Of a stretch of DNA of 41,056 nt, positions 1 through 7,411 are shown piece after piece. Numbering within the stretch: position 1 is the first letter of the stretch; each line of letters opens with the position of its first letter. Made by a program: the position numbers and the translations under genes. The stretch is taken from assembly GCF_007989085.1 (NCBI RefSeq), contig NZ_BJVJ01000053.1, positions 1 through 41,056 of the forward strand, in the 5' to 3' direction. The DNA is from Pseudonocardia sulfidoxydans NBRC 16205. GTDB lineage: Bacteria; Actinomycetota; Actinomycetes; Mycobacteriales; Pseudonocardiaceae. The notes under the pieces were generated by a model. That model had not been told where the DNA came from. It saw only the letters and a program-made list of their open reading frames with translations, and searched no databases.

Positions 1-41
1 TTCCGGGGCCGGGCGACGACCGTGAGGTTGCGCGCGGGTGG
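1..41. repeat. Half copy of a dispersed inverted-repeat element
   Basis: The stretch containing CGACCGTGAGGTTGCGCGCG matches the right arm of the two inverted-repeat units at 7291-7347 and 7354-7410 (CGACTGTGAGGTTGCGCG). Only the right half is visible because the window starts here, so the element may continue upstream. No coding frame is supported in the first 100 bases. Confidence 0.55.
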
Positions 42-102
42 CTGTAGCGACCTGCGCCACTCAGGTGGCAGCGCGGTGGGAGGGGCACGTATCGTCGTCG
101 CG

Positions 103-197
103 ACCCGCGGGAGCACTCACGATCCGAGGCTGAGAGGGCGGCAGGACCGGCCGTCGACCGTTCGCACCTGACCCGGTTAGCACCGGCGTAGGGAGGA
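103..197 (+). ncRNA. TPP (thiamine pyrophosphate) riboswitch, THI element
   Basis: The conserved THI-box segments are present in order: GGCTGAGAG at 128-136, CACCTGACCCGGTTAGCACC at 165-184, then GGCGTAGGGA at 185-194. The region between them forms the variable P3 arm. The 3' strand of the aptamer contains GGGAGG (191-196), which is also the ribosome binding site for the GTG start at 206. Ligand binding would therefore be expected to hide that site, meaning translational control. It controls the three-gene ABC importer that follows, which fits an importer of a thiamine precursor. Confidence 0.92.
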
Positions 198-205
198 CGA
201 CGACT

Positions 206-1264
206 GTGCGTACTCACGTCCCCGTTCCACGACGATCGCGGCGGCACCGGTTGCCGGTGGTGATGCTCGCGGCGCTGGCCATGGTGCTCGCGGCGTGCTC
301 CGGATCGTCGGGCAGCTCCGGCGACGCCGGCACCACGACGATCCGGCTCGCGCTCGACTGGACGCCCAACACCAACCACACCGGGCTGTTCGTCGCGCAG
401 CAGCAGGGCTGGTTCGGTGACGCCGGTCTCGACGTGCAGATCCTGCCGTACAACAGCACCTCGCCCGACACGCTCGTCGGCTCCGGCGCGGCCGAGTTCG
501 GGATCGGCTTCCAGAACTCGTTCACGTTCTCCAAGGCCGCGGGCGCCGACATCGTGTCGGTCATGGCGATCCTGCAGCACTGGGGGTCCGGCATCGCGGT
601 GCGCGCCGACCGGGCCGACATCACCTCGCCCAAGGACCTCGACGGCAAGACCTACGGCGGCTTCGGCGATCCCGGCGAGGCCCCCAAGATGGCCGCCGTC
701 ATCAAGGACGCCGGCGGCCGGGGGACGTTCGACACCGTCGTCCTCGGGACGTCGGCCTACGAGGCGCTGTACTCGGGGCAGGTCGACTTCACCGAGCCGT
801 TCACCGCGTGGGAGGGCATCGAGGCGCAGCTGCGCGGCGAGCCGCTCAAGACGTTCCAGTACACCGACTACGGCTTCCCCGACGCCTACGGCGTGCTGCT
901 CGAGGGCAACGGCGCCTGGCTGGCCGCGCACCCCGACGTCGCGACCACGTTCGTGCAGGCCGTGCAGCGCGGCTACCAGTTCGCCGCCGACGACCCCGCC
1001 ACCGCCGCGAAGATTCTCAGCGACGCCAACCCCGGCGCGTTCGCCGAGCCCGATCTCGTCGACCGCAGCCAGCACATGCTCGCCGCCACGTACATGAAGG
1101 ACGCGAACGGGCGCGTCGGCACGCAGACGGCCGCGCAGTGGGCGGGCTTCTCCGGGTTCCTCTACGACGCCGGTGTCCTCGTCGACGCCGCGGGCAAGCC
1201 GCTCACGGCCCGCCCCGACTTCTCGACGTGGTTCACCGACCGCTACCTGGGAGCGACGCCCTGA
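206..1264 (+). CDS. thiY: ABC transporter substrate-binding lipoprotein, ThiY/NMT1-THI5-like (thiamine pyrimidine precursor)
   Basis: This 352-residue protein has an arginine-rich N-terminus, a hydrophobic stretch and a lipobox ending LAAC near residue 31, so it should be a membrane-anchored solute receptor. The mature part starts with IRLALDWTPNTNHTGLFVA, the signature of the NMT1/THI5-like family that binds formylaminopyrimidine or HMP-like thiamine precursors. GFGDPGEAP and a DFTEPFTAWEG segment follow the same family. Translation starts at GTG 206, 9 nt after GGGAGG. The TPP riboswitch immediately upstream ties its expression to thiamine status, and its stop overlaps the start of the permease gene. 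The exact ligand (HMP, formylaminopyrimidine or another pyrimidine) cannot be told from sequence. Confidence 0.92.
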   Translation: MRTHVPVPRRSRRHRLPVVMLAALAMVLAACSGSSGSSGDAGTTTIRLALDWTPNTNHTGLFVAQQQGWFGDAGLDVQILPYNSTSPDTLVGSGAAEFGIGFQNSFTFSKAAGADIVSVMAILQHWGSGIAVRADRADITSPKDLDGKTYGGFGDPGEAPKMAAVIKDAGGRGTFDTVVLGTSAYEALYSGQVDFTEPFTAWEGIEAQLRGEPLKTFQYTDYGFPDAYGVLLEGNGAWLAAHPDVATTFVQAVQRGYQFAADDPATAAKILSDANPGAFAEPDLVDRSQHMLAATYMKDANGRVGTQTAAQWAGFSGFLYDAGVLVDAAGKPLTARPDFSTWFTDRYLGATP

Positions 1265-2097
1265 GCACCGGGGTCGCCGCCCGCTCGGTCGCGCACGACC
1301 CGCGGGTAGTCGCCGAGCCGGTGGCCCGCCGGGGCGGTCGGTGGCGCCGGGTGGTGCCGCCCCTGGTCGTCGTCGCCGTCCTCGTCGGGATCTGGCAGTG
1401 GGCCGTCACGGCGTTCGACGTCCGGCCGCAGGTGCTGCCGTCGCCGCTGCGGGTCGTCGAACAGGGGTGGCTGTTCCGGGACGCGCTGTGGACCAACACG
1501 GTGCCGACGCTGCAGGTCACCGCGGTCGGGTTCGCGGTCTCGCTCGTCGTGGCGTGGGTGCTGGCGGTCGTCGTCGACTTCTCGCCATGGTTGCGACGGG
1601 CGCTGCTGCCGCTGTTCGTCGCCTCCCAGACCATCCCGATCATCGCGATCGCGCCGCTGTTGATCATCTGGTTCGGTTTCGGGTTGCTGCCCAAGGTCGT
1701 CGTGATCGCGCTCGTGACGTTCTTCCCCGTCGCGATCGGGCTGGTCGAGGGCTTCTCCTCCGCCGACCGGGAGGCCTCGAACCTGGTGCGCAGCATGGGC
1801 GCCGGCCGCTGGAAGGAGTTCCGCTACCTGCGGCTGCCCGCGGCGATGCCGTCGTTCTTCACGTCGCTGCGGATCGGGATCACCTACGCGGTCACGGGCG
1901 CGGTGTTCGCCGAGTACGTCGGTGCCCGGGCGGGGCTGGGGATCTTCATGAACCTGCAGAAGAACTCGTTCCGCACCGACCTCGTGCTCGCCGCGGTGCT
2001 CGTGACCGCCGCGATCAGTGTCGCGTTGTTCGGGTTGACGTTCCTGGTGCAGCGGCTCGCGATGCCGTGGTATGCGGCGGAGCGCCGCCGTGGATGA
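1261..2097 (+). CDS. thiX: ABC transporter permease, ThiX-like
   Basis: A membrane protein of the SsuC/TauC/ThiX-type permease family. It has about six hydrophobic segments, starting with VVPPLVVVAVLVGIWQWAV, and the permease loop is recognisable in EASNLVRSMGAGRWKEFRYL (the EAA motif). It should form the channel of the importer with the preceding receptor and following ATPase. The start is unusual. The reading frame keeps third-position G/C bias back to 1261, a GGGAG lies at 1249-1253, and the only start-like codon there is CTG 1261, which overlaps the preceding TGA. The first conventional start is GTG 1321, which would leave the well-biased codons 1264-1320 untranslated. I chose CTG; a start at 1321 is the alternative. 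Its stop overlaps the ATPase start (ATGA at 2094). Confidence 0.9.
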   Translation: MSTGVAARSVAHDPRVVAEPVARRGGRWRRVVPPLVVVAVLVGIWQWAVTAFDVRPQVLPSPLRVVEQGWLFRDALWTNTVPTLQVTAVGFAVSLVVAWVLAVVVDFSPWLRRALLPLFVASQTIPIIAIAPLLIIWFGFGLLPKVVVIALVTFFPVAIGLVEGFSSADREASNLVRSMGAGRWKEFRYLRLPAAMPSFFTSLRIGITYAVTGAVFAEYVGARAGLGIFMNLQKNSFRTDLVLAAVLVTAAISVALFGLTFLVQRLAMPWYAAERRRG

Positions 2098-2834
2098 GGT
2101 GCGTCGTGCGTGAGGTCCGGGTCGACGGTGTGGCGAAGCGGTTCGGGGACCGTGAGGTCCTCGACGATGTCTCCCTGCACGCCGGGCCCGGCGAGCTCGT
2201 CTCGGTCATCGGGCCCAGCGGCTGCGGCAAGAGCACCCTGTTCGGCGTGCTCGCCGGCCTGGTCGAGCCCGACCGGGGAACCGTGACCGTCGACGGCGGC
2301 CCGGCCACCGGCGCGATGTTCGGGTACATGCCGCAGAAGGACCTGCTCTTCCCGTGGCGGACGGTCCTCGACAACACCGCGCTCGGCCTGGAGATCGCCG
2401 GCGTCGGGCGGCGGGAGGCCCGCAGACGGGCCGAGCCGCTGTTCGAGCCCTTCGGTCTCGCCGGGTTCGAGACGTCGCGGCCGTCGGAGCTGTCGGGGGG
2501 CATGCGCCAGCGCGCCGCCCTGTTGCGGACGGTCGTGCAGGACCGCGACGTCCTGCTCCTCGACGAGCCGTTCGGCGCCCTGGACTCCTTGACCCGCACC
2601 GGGATGCAGGAGTGGCTGGAGGAGGTGCGGTCGCGGTTCGGCTGGACCGTCCTGCTCATCACCCACGACATCCGCGAAGCCGTCTTCCTGTCCGACCGGG
2701 TCGTGGTGCTGGGCCCCCGGCCCGCGCGGGTGCGGGCCGTCGTGGAGATCGACCTGCCCCGTCCCCGCGAGCCGGCCTCGCCCGCCGCGGCCGCCCGCGA
2801 AGCCGAGCTGCTGGCCCTCCTCCGCACCCTGTGA
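2094..2834 (+). CDS. thiZ: ABC transporter ATP-binding protein, ThiZ-like
   Basis: A 246-residue ATPase of the nitrate/sulfonate/taurine-type ABC family. It has a Walker A motif GPSGCGKST, a Q-loop in GYMPQKDLLFPWR, the signature LSGGMRQR, a Walker B VLLLDEPFGALD and the switch histidine in LLITHD. It starts at ATG 2094 inside an ATGA overlap with the permease, which indicates translational coupling. It energises import of the thiamine pyrimidine precursor. Its stop codon TGA (2832-2834) lies inside the left arm of a 40-bp palindrome. Confidence 0.93.
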   Translation: MRCVVREVRVDGVAKRFGDREVLDDVSLHAGPGELVSVIGPSGCGKSTLFGVLAGLVEPDRGTVTVDGGPATGAMFGYMPQKDLLFPWRTVLDNTALGLEIAGVGRREARRRAEPLFEPFGLAGFETSRPSELSGGMRQRAALLRTVVQDRDVLLLDEPFGALDSLTRTGMQEWLEEVRSRFGWTVLLITHDIREAVFLSDRVVVLGPRPARVRAVVEIDLPRPREPASPAAAAREAELLALLRTL

Positions 2835-2870
2835 GCGGCGATGGTCGCTATGGCGACCATCGCCGCTCAC
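2831..2870 (+). repeat. 40-bp palindromic element, copy A
   Basis: Perfect 18-bp arms, GTGAGCGGCGATGGTCGC (2831-2848) and its complement (2853-2870), flank a TATG loop. It is followed by GACCCCTGACCAGG, which also follows copy D. The stop codon of the upstream ATPase gene is embedded in the left arm. It lies between two convergent genes and could end transcription from both sides, although there is no T-run. Confidence 0.9.
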
Positions 2871-2949
2871 GACCCCTGACCAGGCGAAAGGCCCGGCCTC
2901 CGCGGGAGCGGGGCCGGGCCTTCGGTGTCGTGCGTGCGCGCCGGGACGA

Positions 2950-3867
2950 TCAGGCGCCGGGCAGGGCCACGTCGATCGGGTTGTGGTCGACGTGGATGTG
3001 GTGGTCGTCGGTGGTGGTGGTCGCGCTGCTGTGGTCGTCGGTCAGCGTCGCCTCGTTGTCCGACAGGAAGTGGTTCGTCGAGTGGTCGTGGACGCTGTTG
3101 TCGTTGTTGCTGTCGGTCGTCGTCGTGTCGTGCGAGTCGGTCGAGTTGTGCGAGTCCGTCGTGTTGTGACCGGTGTCGTTGTTGCTGTCGGTCTGGTTCG
3201 CGTTGCTGCCGTTGTTCGCGACGGAGCCCGAGCCGAAGTTGGTGAGCTCGGTGGAGGTGTGGTCCCCGCCGGTGCCGGAGCCGATGACGCCGCCGTCGGA
3301 GGCGGTGGCGCCGTGGTTGTTGGTCGCCGAGCCGCCGGCACCGAAGTTCACCGCGCTGTCGGTGTCGCCCTCGGCGACCTGGTTGCCGGAGCCGGCGACG
3401 GCACCGTTGCCGGTGGCGATGTTGCCGTTGTTGTCGCCGCCCACGGCCGCGGAGTGGTCGCCGGTGGCGTTGACGTTGGTGACGTCGACCGGGGCGAAGA
3501 CGTGGCCGCCGTGCGAGGCGTCGATGTCCTGGTGGACGGAGTTGTCGATGGTGGTCTCGCGGGCGTCGACCGACACGTAGTTGTTGGTGATGTAGTTGTT
3601 CAGGTACTTGACCGCGGCTTCGTGGGGCGACTCGTGGCCGTGGTGCACGGGCGGGGGCGGGGGCAGGTGGCCGCCGTGGTCGTGGCCGCCCTTCCAGTTG
3701 TGCGACTCGTCGTCGTTTGCCAGCGCGATGGCGTCGTGGATGTCCTCGGCGCTCAGGTTCGACATGCCGCAGCTCTCGAGGTAGGCGGCGGGGTCGGCCT
3801 GGAAGGCGGCCTGCTCGGCCGGGTCGTTCAGCAGGCTCATCAGGAAGTCGAGAAGCGAGGTGCTCAT
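2950..3867 (-). CDS. IniB-like N-terminal domain protein with long Asn/Asp/His/Thr-rich low-complexity tail
   Basis: A 305-residue protein. The first 50 residues, beginning MSTSLLDFLMSLLNDP and containing AAYLESCGMSNLS, resemble the N-terminal domain of actinobacterial IniB proteins. The role of that domain is not well established. A proline/histidine linker (residues about 60-80) follows, then repeats rich in G, N, D and A such as GGDNNGNIATGNGAVAGSGN, which could form a beta-solenoid. The last 100 residues are dominated by D, N, S, T and H. There is no signal peptide or membrane segment and only one cysteine. The start ATG 3867 is preceded by GGAGAA at about 6 nt. M. tuberculosis iniB sits with the dynamin-like genes iniA and iniC; none are here, so this is an orphan. 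No function is assigned. Confidence 0.8.
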   Translation of the reverse strand: MSTSLLDFLMSLLNDPAEQAAFQADPAAYLESCGMSNLSAEDIHDAIALANDDESHNWKGGHDHGGHLPPPPPVHHGHESPHEAAVKYLNNYITNNYVSVDARETTIDNSVHQDIDASHGGHVFAPVDVTNVNATGDHSAAVGGDNNGNIATGNGAVAGSGNQVAEGDTDSAVNFGAGGSATNNHGATASDGGVIGSGTGGDHTSTELTNFGSGSVANNGSNANQTDSNNDTGHNTTDSHNSTDSHDTTTTDSNNDNSVHDHSTNHFLSDNEATLTDDHSSATTTTDDHHIHVDHNPIDVALPGA

Positions 3868-4563
3868 CGGATTCTCCGTTGCTCGGGTGGTTCTCGTGTG
3901 TGGGTGACGTGCCGTTCGTGATGTTCGGGTGTCGCGGCCGGTCCGTGTGGGCCGGTGTTCGAGGCAGAACGTTATGAGCGGGGCGACGGGTCGGGGATCG
4001 GGGAAGTCCCAGAGTTCGTCCGCGGCCGGATCGCCTGATCCGGGGGCTCGACGAGTGGGGGGCCGGGGGCATTTCGCGAAAGAGGGCGACAGGGGCTTTC
4101 GCGAACGGCGCTCGTCGGCTAATGGAGATCTGACCTGCGGTTTCGTTCCGGAAGCACTGTTGGTGAGGTCCTTCCGGAATTGCCGGGATGGCTCGTTCTT
4201 TGCGCTGTGGAAGGAAATCTTTACCGACGGTTTGTTGCCATCAGCGGGATGCGTGGTCGAACGCCTGTGTGTGTCCGGATGGCGCGGTAGGTGCGAATGT
4301 CGCCCCATGGCGAAGATCGGGGGGTGTACATTTTCCGGTAGGACCGTTACGCGTCTTCTCGAACAGGATTCCCACACGTATTCGGACAATCGAATCGATG
4401 GTCCGCGGATTGCGTTCTCTTGACCGACCCCGACGGGCCCACACCGGCGTGGTGGCAGGACTCACGGACCGCGCGCGGCGCGGACGATTAGCGTTGCCGG
4501 GTAACACGACCCGGTCGACCGGGGACTCCGACGACCGGGACGGTCACGGCGAAAGGGACTCCC
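3868..4563. other. Long intergenic region of visibly lower GC upstream of the IniB-like gene and cobL
   Basis: About 700 bases lie between two divergent genes. The part from roughly 4110 to 4420 is clearly less GC-rich than the surroundings, with runs such as GGAAATCTTTACC and CATTTTCC. Open frames crossing it lack third-position bias and show no recognisable family, so I do not call a gene. It holds two TTTCGCGAA palindromes (4072 and 4097), two TTCCGGAA palindromes (about 4145 and 4173) and a candidate -10 for cobL at 4489-4494 (TAGCGT). A long AT-richer leader fits a silencer-controlled promoter (Lsr2-like), which is inference only. Confidence 0.6.
4072..4105. promoter_or_regulatory. Paired TTTCGCGAA palindromes, possible operator
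   Basis: TTTCGCGAAA (4072-4081) and TTTCGCGAA (4097-4105) are two near-identical palindromes with centres 25 bp apart, about 200 bp upstream of the IniB-like start. Spaced identical palindromes in a non-coding leader are typical of a dimeric regulator's binding sites, but no regulator is identified. Confidence 0.35.
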
Positions 4564-5778
4564 ATGGGCACCGGCGGGCGCGTCACCGTCGTCGGCATCG
4601 GTGCCGACGGCTGGTCCGGCCTCACCTCCGACGCCCGCGACGCCGCCCTCGCCGCCGACGTCGTCCTCGGCAGCCCCCGCCAGCTCGACCTGCTCCCCGA
4701 ATCCCTCACCGCCACCCCCCGTGCCTGGCCGAGCCCCCTCGTGCCCGCCCTACCCGCCCTGTTCGCCGAGCTCGCCGACCGCGCCGTGTGCGTCCTGGCC
4801 AGCGGCGACCCGATGTTCTTCGGCATCGGCGCCACCCTCGCCCGCGTACTGGGACCCGACCGGCTGCGGGTGATCCCGGCGCCGTCGTCGGTGGCGCTGG
4901 CCTGCGCGCGGCTGGGCTGGCCGGAGGAGGAGGTCGACGTCGTGAGCGTCGTCGGCCGCCCCCTCGCGAGGATCCGACGTGCGCTGGCCCCCGGCCGGCG
5001 GCTGATCGTGCTCTCCGCGGGCGCCGAGTCACCCGCGGAGATCGCGGCACTGCTCGACGCCGACGGCTGGGGCCCCAGCGCCATGGCCCTGCTCGAACAG
5101 CTCGGCGGCCCGGGGGAACGGCTGCTCGCCGGGCACGCCTCCCACTGGCCGCACCCGCCCGGCGACGCGCTCAACCTCGTCGCCGTCTCCTGCGAGCCCG
5201 GACCGGACGCGCGTGTCCTCGGCGAGACCGCAGGCCTGCCCGACGACGCCTACGACCACGACGGCCAGCTCACCAAACGCGAGATCCGGGCGGTGACGCT
5301 CGCGATGCTCGGCCCCCGGGCCGGCGAGCTGCTGTGGGACGTCGGCGCCGGCGCCGGCAGCATCGCCATCGAGTGGATGCGGGCGCACGCGTCGTGCCGG
5401 GCCGTCGCCATCGAGTCGCACCTCGACCGCGTCGCCGCGATCTCCCGCAACGCCGACGCGCTGGGCGTCCCCGGCCTGGAGGTCGTGCCCGGCCGCGCCC
5501 CCGAGGCGCTTACCGAACTGCCCACCCCCGACGCCGTGTTCATCGGCGGCGGCGTCACCGGCGACGGCGTGCTCGACACCTGCCTCGCCGCCCTGCGACC
5601 CGGCGGGCGGCTCGTCGCCAACGCGGTGACCGTCGAGGCCGAAGGTGTCCTCGCCGCCGCCCACGCCCGCCTCGACGGAACCCTGACCCGGCTGTCGGTC
5701 GCCCGTGCGGGCGCGGTCGGCGGCTTCACCGGCTGGCGCCCGGCGATGCCGGTGACGATCTGGAGCGTGACCCTGTGA
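4564..5778 (+). CDS. cobL: Precorrin-6Y C5,15-methyltransferase (decarboxylating), CbiE-CbiT fusion
   Basis: A 404-residue two-domain enzyme. Residues 1-200 are a CbiE-type tetrapyrrole methylase (VTVVGIGADGWSGL at the start, ASGDPMFFGIG for SAM binding). Residues about 215-404 are a CbiT-type SAM methyltransferase with the Rossmann motif DVGAGAGSIAIEW and FIGGGVTGDG. In aerobic cobalamin synthesis CobL methylates precorrin-6B at C5 and C15 and removes the C12 acetate carboxyl group, giving precorrin-8. ATG 4564 is preceded by AAAGGGA at about 6 nt. The stop overlaps the cobM start by 4 nt, so cobL-cobM-cobK form one translationally coupled operon. Confidence 0.95.
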   Translation: MGTGGRVTVVGIGADGWSGLTSDARDAALAADVVLGSPRQLDLLPESLTATPRAWPSPLVPALPALFAELADRAVCVLASGDPMFFGIGATLARVLGPDRLRVIPAPSSVALACARLGWPEEEVDVVSVVGRPLARIRRALAPGRRLIVLSAGAESPAEIAALLDADGWGPSAMALLEQLGGPGERLLAGHASHWPHPPGDALNLVAVSCEPGPDARVLGETAGLPDDAYDHDGQLTKREIRAVTLAMLGPRAGELLWDVGAGAGSIAIEWMRAHASCRAVAIESHLDRVAAISRNADALGVPGLEVVPGRAPEALTELPTPDAVFIGGGVTGDGVLDTCLAALRPGGRLVANAVTVEAEGVLAAAHARLDGTLTRLSVARAGAVGGFTGWRPAMPVTIWSVTL

Positions 5779-6518
5779 CCGTCCATTTCATCGGTGCCGG
5801 CCCCGGCGCCCCCGACCTGGTGACGCTGCGCGGGCGCGACCTCATCGCGTCCTCCCCGGTGTGCATCTACGCGGGCAGCCTGGTCCCGCCGGAGATGCTG
5901 GCGTTCGCGCCCGCGGGGGCGCGGCTCGTCGACAGCGCACTGATGACGCTCGACGAGATCGTCGACGAGATGGTCCGCGCCCACACCCACGGCCTCGACG
6001 TCGCCCGCCTGGCGTCGGGCGACCCGTCGGTGTTCTCCGCGATGGCCGAGCAGATGCGGCGCCTCGACGCCCTCGACGTCCCCTACGACGTGTGCCCGGG
6101 CGTTCCCGCCTACGCGGCCGCGGCCGCGGCGCTGCGTCGTGAGCTGACGGTGCCGACGGTCGCCCAGACCGTCACGCTGACCCGCATCGCCGCCCGCGCC
6201 ACGCCGATGCCCGAGGGCGAGGGGATCGGCGAGCTGACCCGCGCCGCGGGCACGGTCGTCGTCCACCTCGCGGTGCACCGGATCGAGGAGGTCGTGAAGG
6301 AGCTGCTCGACGTCCACGGCCCCGACTGCCCGGCCGCCGTCGTCGCTCACGCCGCCCGGGACCACCAGGTGGTGCTGCGCGGCCGTCTCGACGGAATCGC
6401 CGCAGACGTGCGCGCGGCGGGCATCGAGCGGACCGCCGTCGTCATCGTCGGGCCCGCGCTCGCCGCCGAGCAGTTCCCCGACTCGCACCTGTACTCCGAC
6501 GGGCGGTGTCGGTCCTGA
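5775..6518 (+). CDS. cobM: Precorrin-4 C11-methyltransferase
   Basis: A 247-residue tetrapyrrole methylase. VHFIGAGPGAPDLVTLRG at the N-terminus, VCIYAGSLVPPEML and the SAM-binding segment LASGDPSVFSAMAEQ (about residues 75-90) are typical of CobM/CbiF. It adds a methyl group from SAM to C11 of precorrin-4 to give precorrin-5. GTG 5775 overlaps the cobL stop (GTGA), and its own end overlaps the cobK start by 13 nt. Length is usual for the family. Confidence 0.95.
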   Translation: MTVHFIGAGPGAPDLVTLRGRDLIASSPVCIYAGSLVPPEMLAFAPAGARLVDSALMTLDEIVDEMVRAHTHGLDVARLASGDPSVFSAMAEQMRRLDALDVPYDVCPGVPAYAAAAAALRRELTVPTVAQTVTLTRIAARATPMPEGEGIGELTRAAGTVVVHLAVHRIEEVVKELLDVHGPDCPAAVVAHAARDHQVVLRGRLDGIAADVRAAGIERTAVVIVGPALAAEQFPDSHLYSDGRCRS

Positions 6519-7276
6519 CGCCGAACTCCAGCACCCTTCTCGTCCTCGGCGGGACCGGCGAGGGCCGCCGGCTGGCGGGCGTGCTCGTCGGCAGGCCCGC
6601 GCTGCGGGTGGTGTCCTCGCTGGCGGGGCGGGTCAAGGCGCCGTCGCTGCCGGCGGGAGAGGTCCGCATCGGCGGGTTCGGCGGCACCGCCGGGCTCGCA
6701 CAGTGGTTGCGCGACAACAGGGTCGACGCCGTCGTCGACGCCACCCATCCGTTCGCCGCGCGCATCACCGCGCACGCGGTGCGGGCCTGCGCGGCCACCG
6801 CGACGCCGCTGCTCGTGCTCAGCCGCCCCGGCTGGACGGCCGGGCCCGGCGACCTGTGGCACTGGGTCCGCAGCCTCGACGAGGCCGCCGGTCTGCTGCC
6901 CGAGCTGGGCCGGCGGGTCTTCCTGACGACGGGCCGCCAGGACCTCGCCGCCTTCGCCGATCTGGACCTGTGGTTCCTCGTCCGGTCGGTCGACCCGCCG
7001 CAGCCGCCGGTGCCGCGGCACTCCGAGGTGCTGCTGGCGCGCGGCCCGTTCTCCGTCGACGGCGAGCGGGACCTGCTGGAACGCCACCGCATCGACGTGC
7101 TCGTCACCAAGGACAGTGGCGGCATCATGACGGCCGCGAAGCTCATCGCGGCGCGCGACGCCCGGATTCCCGTCGTCGTGCAGCGCCGCCCGCCGCTGCC
7201 CTCGGGGCCGGGGGTGGAGCAGGTCGAGACCGTCGAGGACGCCGTCGCGTGGGTGCGGCAGCTCCTGCAGGTCTGA
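6506..7276 (+). CDS. cobK: Precorrin-6A reductase
   Basis: A 256-residue protein beginning with an NAD(P)-binding LLVLGGTGEGRRLA motif. It contains VDATHPFAARIT and LVTKDSGGIMTAAK, both characteristic of CobK/CbiJ. It reduces precorrin-6A to precorrin-6B with NADPH, just before the step catalysed by CobL, encoded two genes upstream. GTG 6506 lies within the end of cobM. The gene ends against two tandem inverted-repeat elements and the converging cobIJ. Confidence 0.94.
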   Translation: MSVLTPNSSTLLVLGGTGEGRRLAGVLVGRPALRVVSSLAGRVKAPSLPAGEVRIGGFGGTAGLAQWLRDNRVDAVVDATHPFAARITAHAVRACAATATPLLVLSRPGWTAGPGDLWHWVRSLDEAAGLLPELGRRVFLTTGRQDLAAFADLDLWFLVRSVDPPQPPVPRHSEVLLARGPFSVDGERDLLERHRIDVLVTKDSGGIMTAAKLIAARDARIPVVVQRRPPLPSGPGVEQVETVEDAVAWVRQLLQV

Positions 7277-7290
7277 CCATCGCCGCGCAT

Positions 7291-7410
7291 CCGCGCGCAA
7301 CCCCACTGTCGCCTTCTCGCCGTCGGACGACGCTGAGGTTGCGCCCGGTGGTTCGGCCGCAACCTCACTGTCGTCGTCGCGCCCCGACACGACTGTGAGG
7401 TTGCGCGCGG
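7291..7410. repeat. Two tandem inverted-repeat elements (about 57 bp each) between convergent genes
   Basis: Unit 1 (7291-7347) has arms CGCAACCCCACTGTCG and CGACGCTGAGGTTGCG. Unit 2 (7354-7410) has arms GCAACCTCACTGTCG and CGACTGTGAGGTTGC. The spacers between the arms differ. The right arm is found again at 1-41. The block fills the space between the ends of cobK and cobIJ and may act as a two-way terminator. The bases TGACCATCGCCGC at 7274-7286 also resemble the right half of the 40-bp palindrome family, as if one element had been placed next to a remnant of another. Confidence 0.75.
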
Positions 7411-7411
7411 G

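Noticed and set aside
3929..4423. 164-codon open frame on the plus strand in the IniB-like leader
   Set aside because: No codon-position bias, no ribosome binding site and no recognisable motif; the region looks regulatory.
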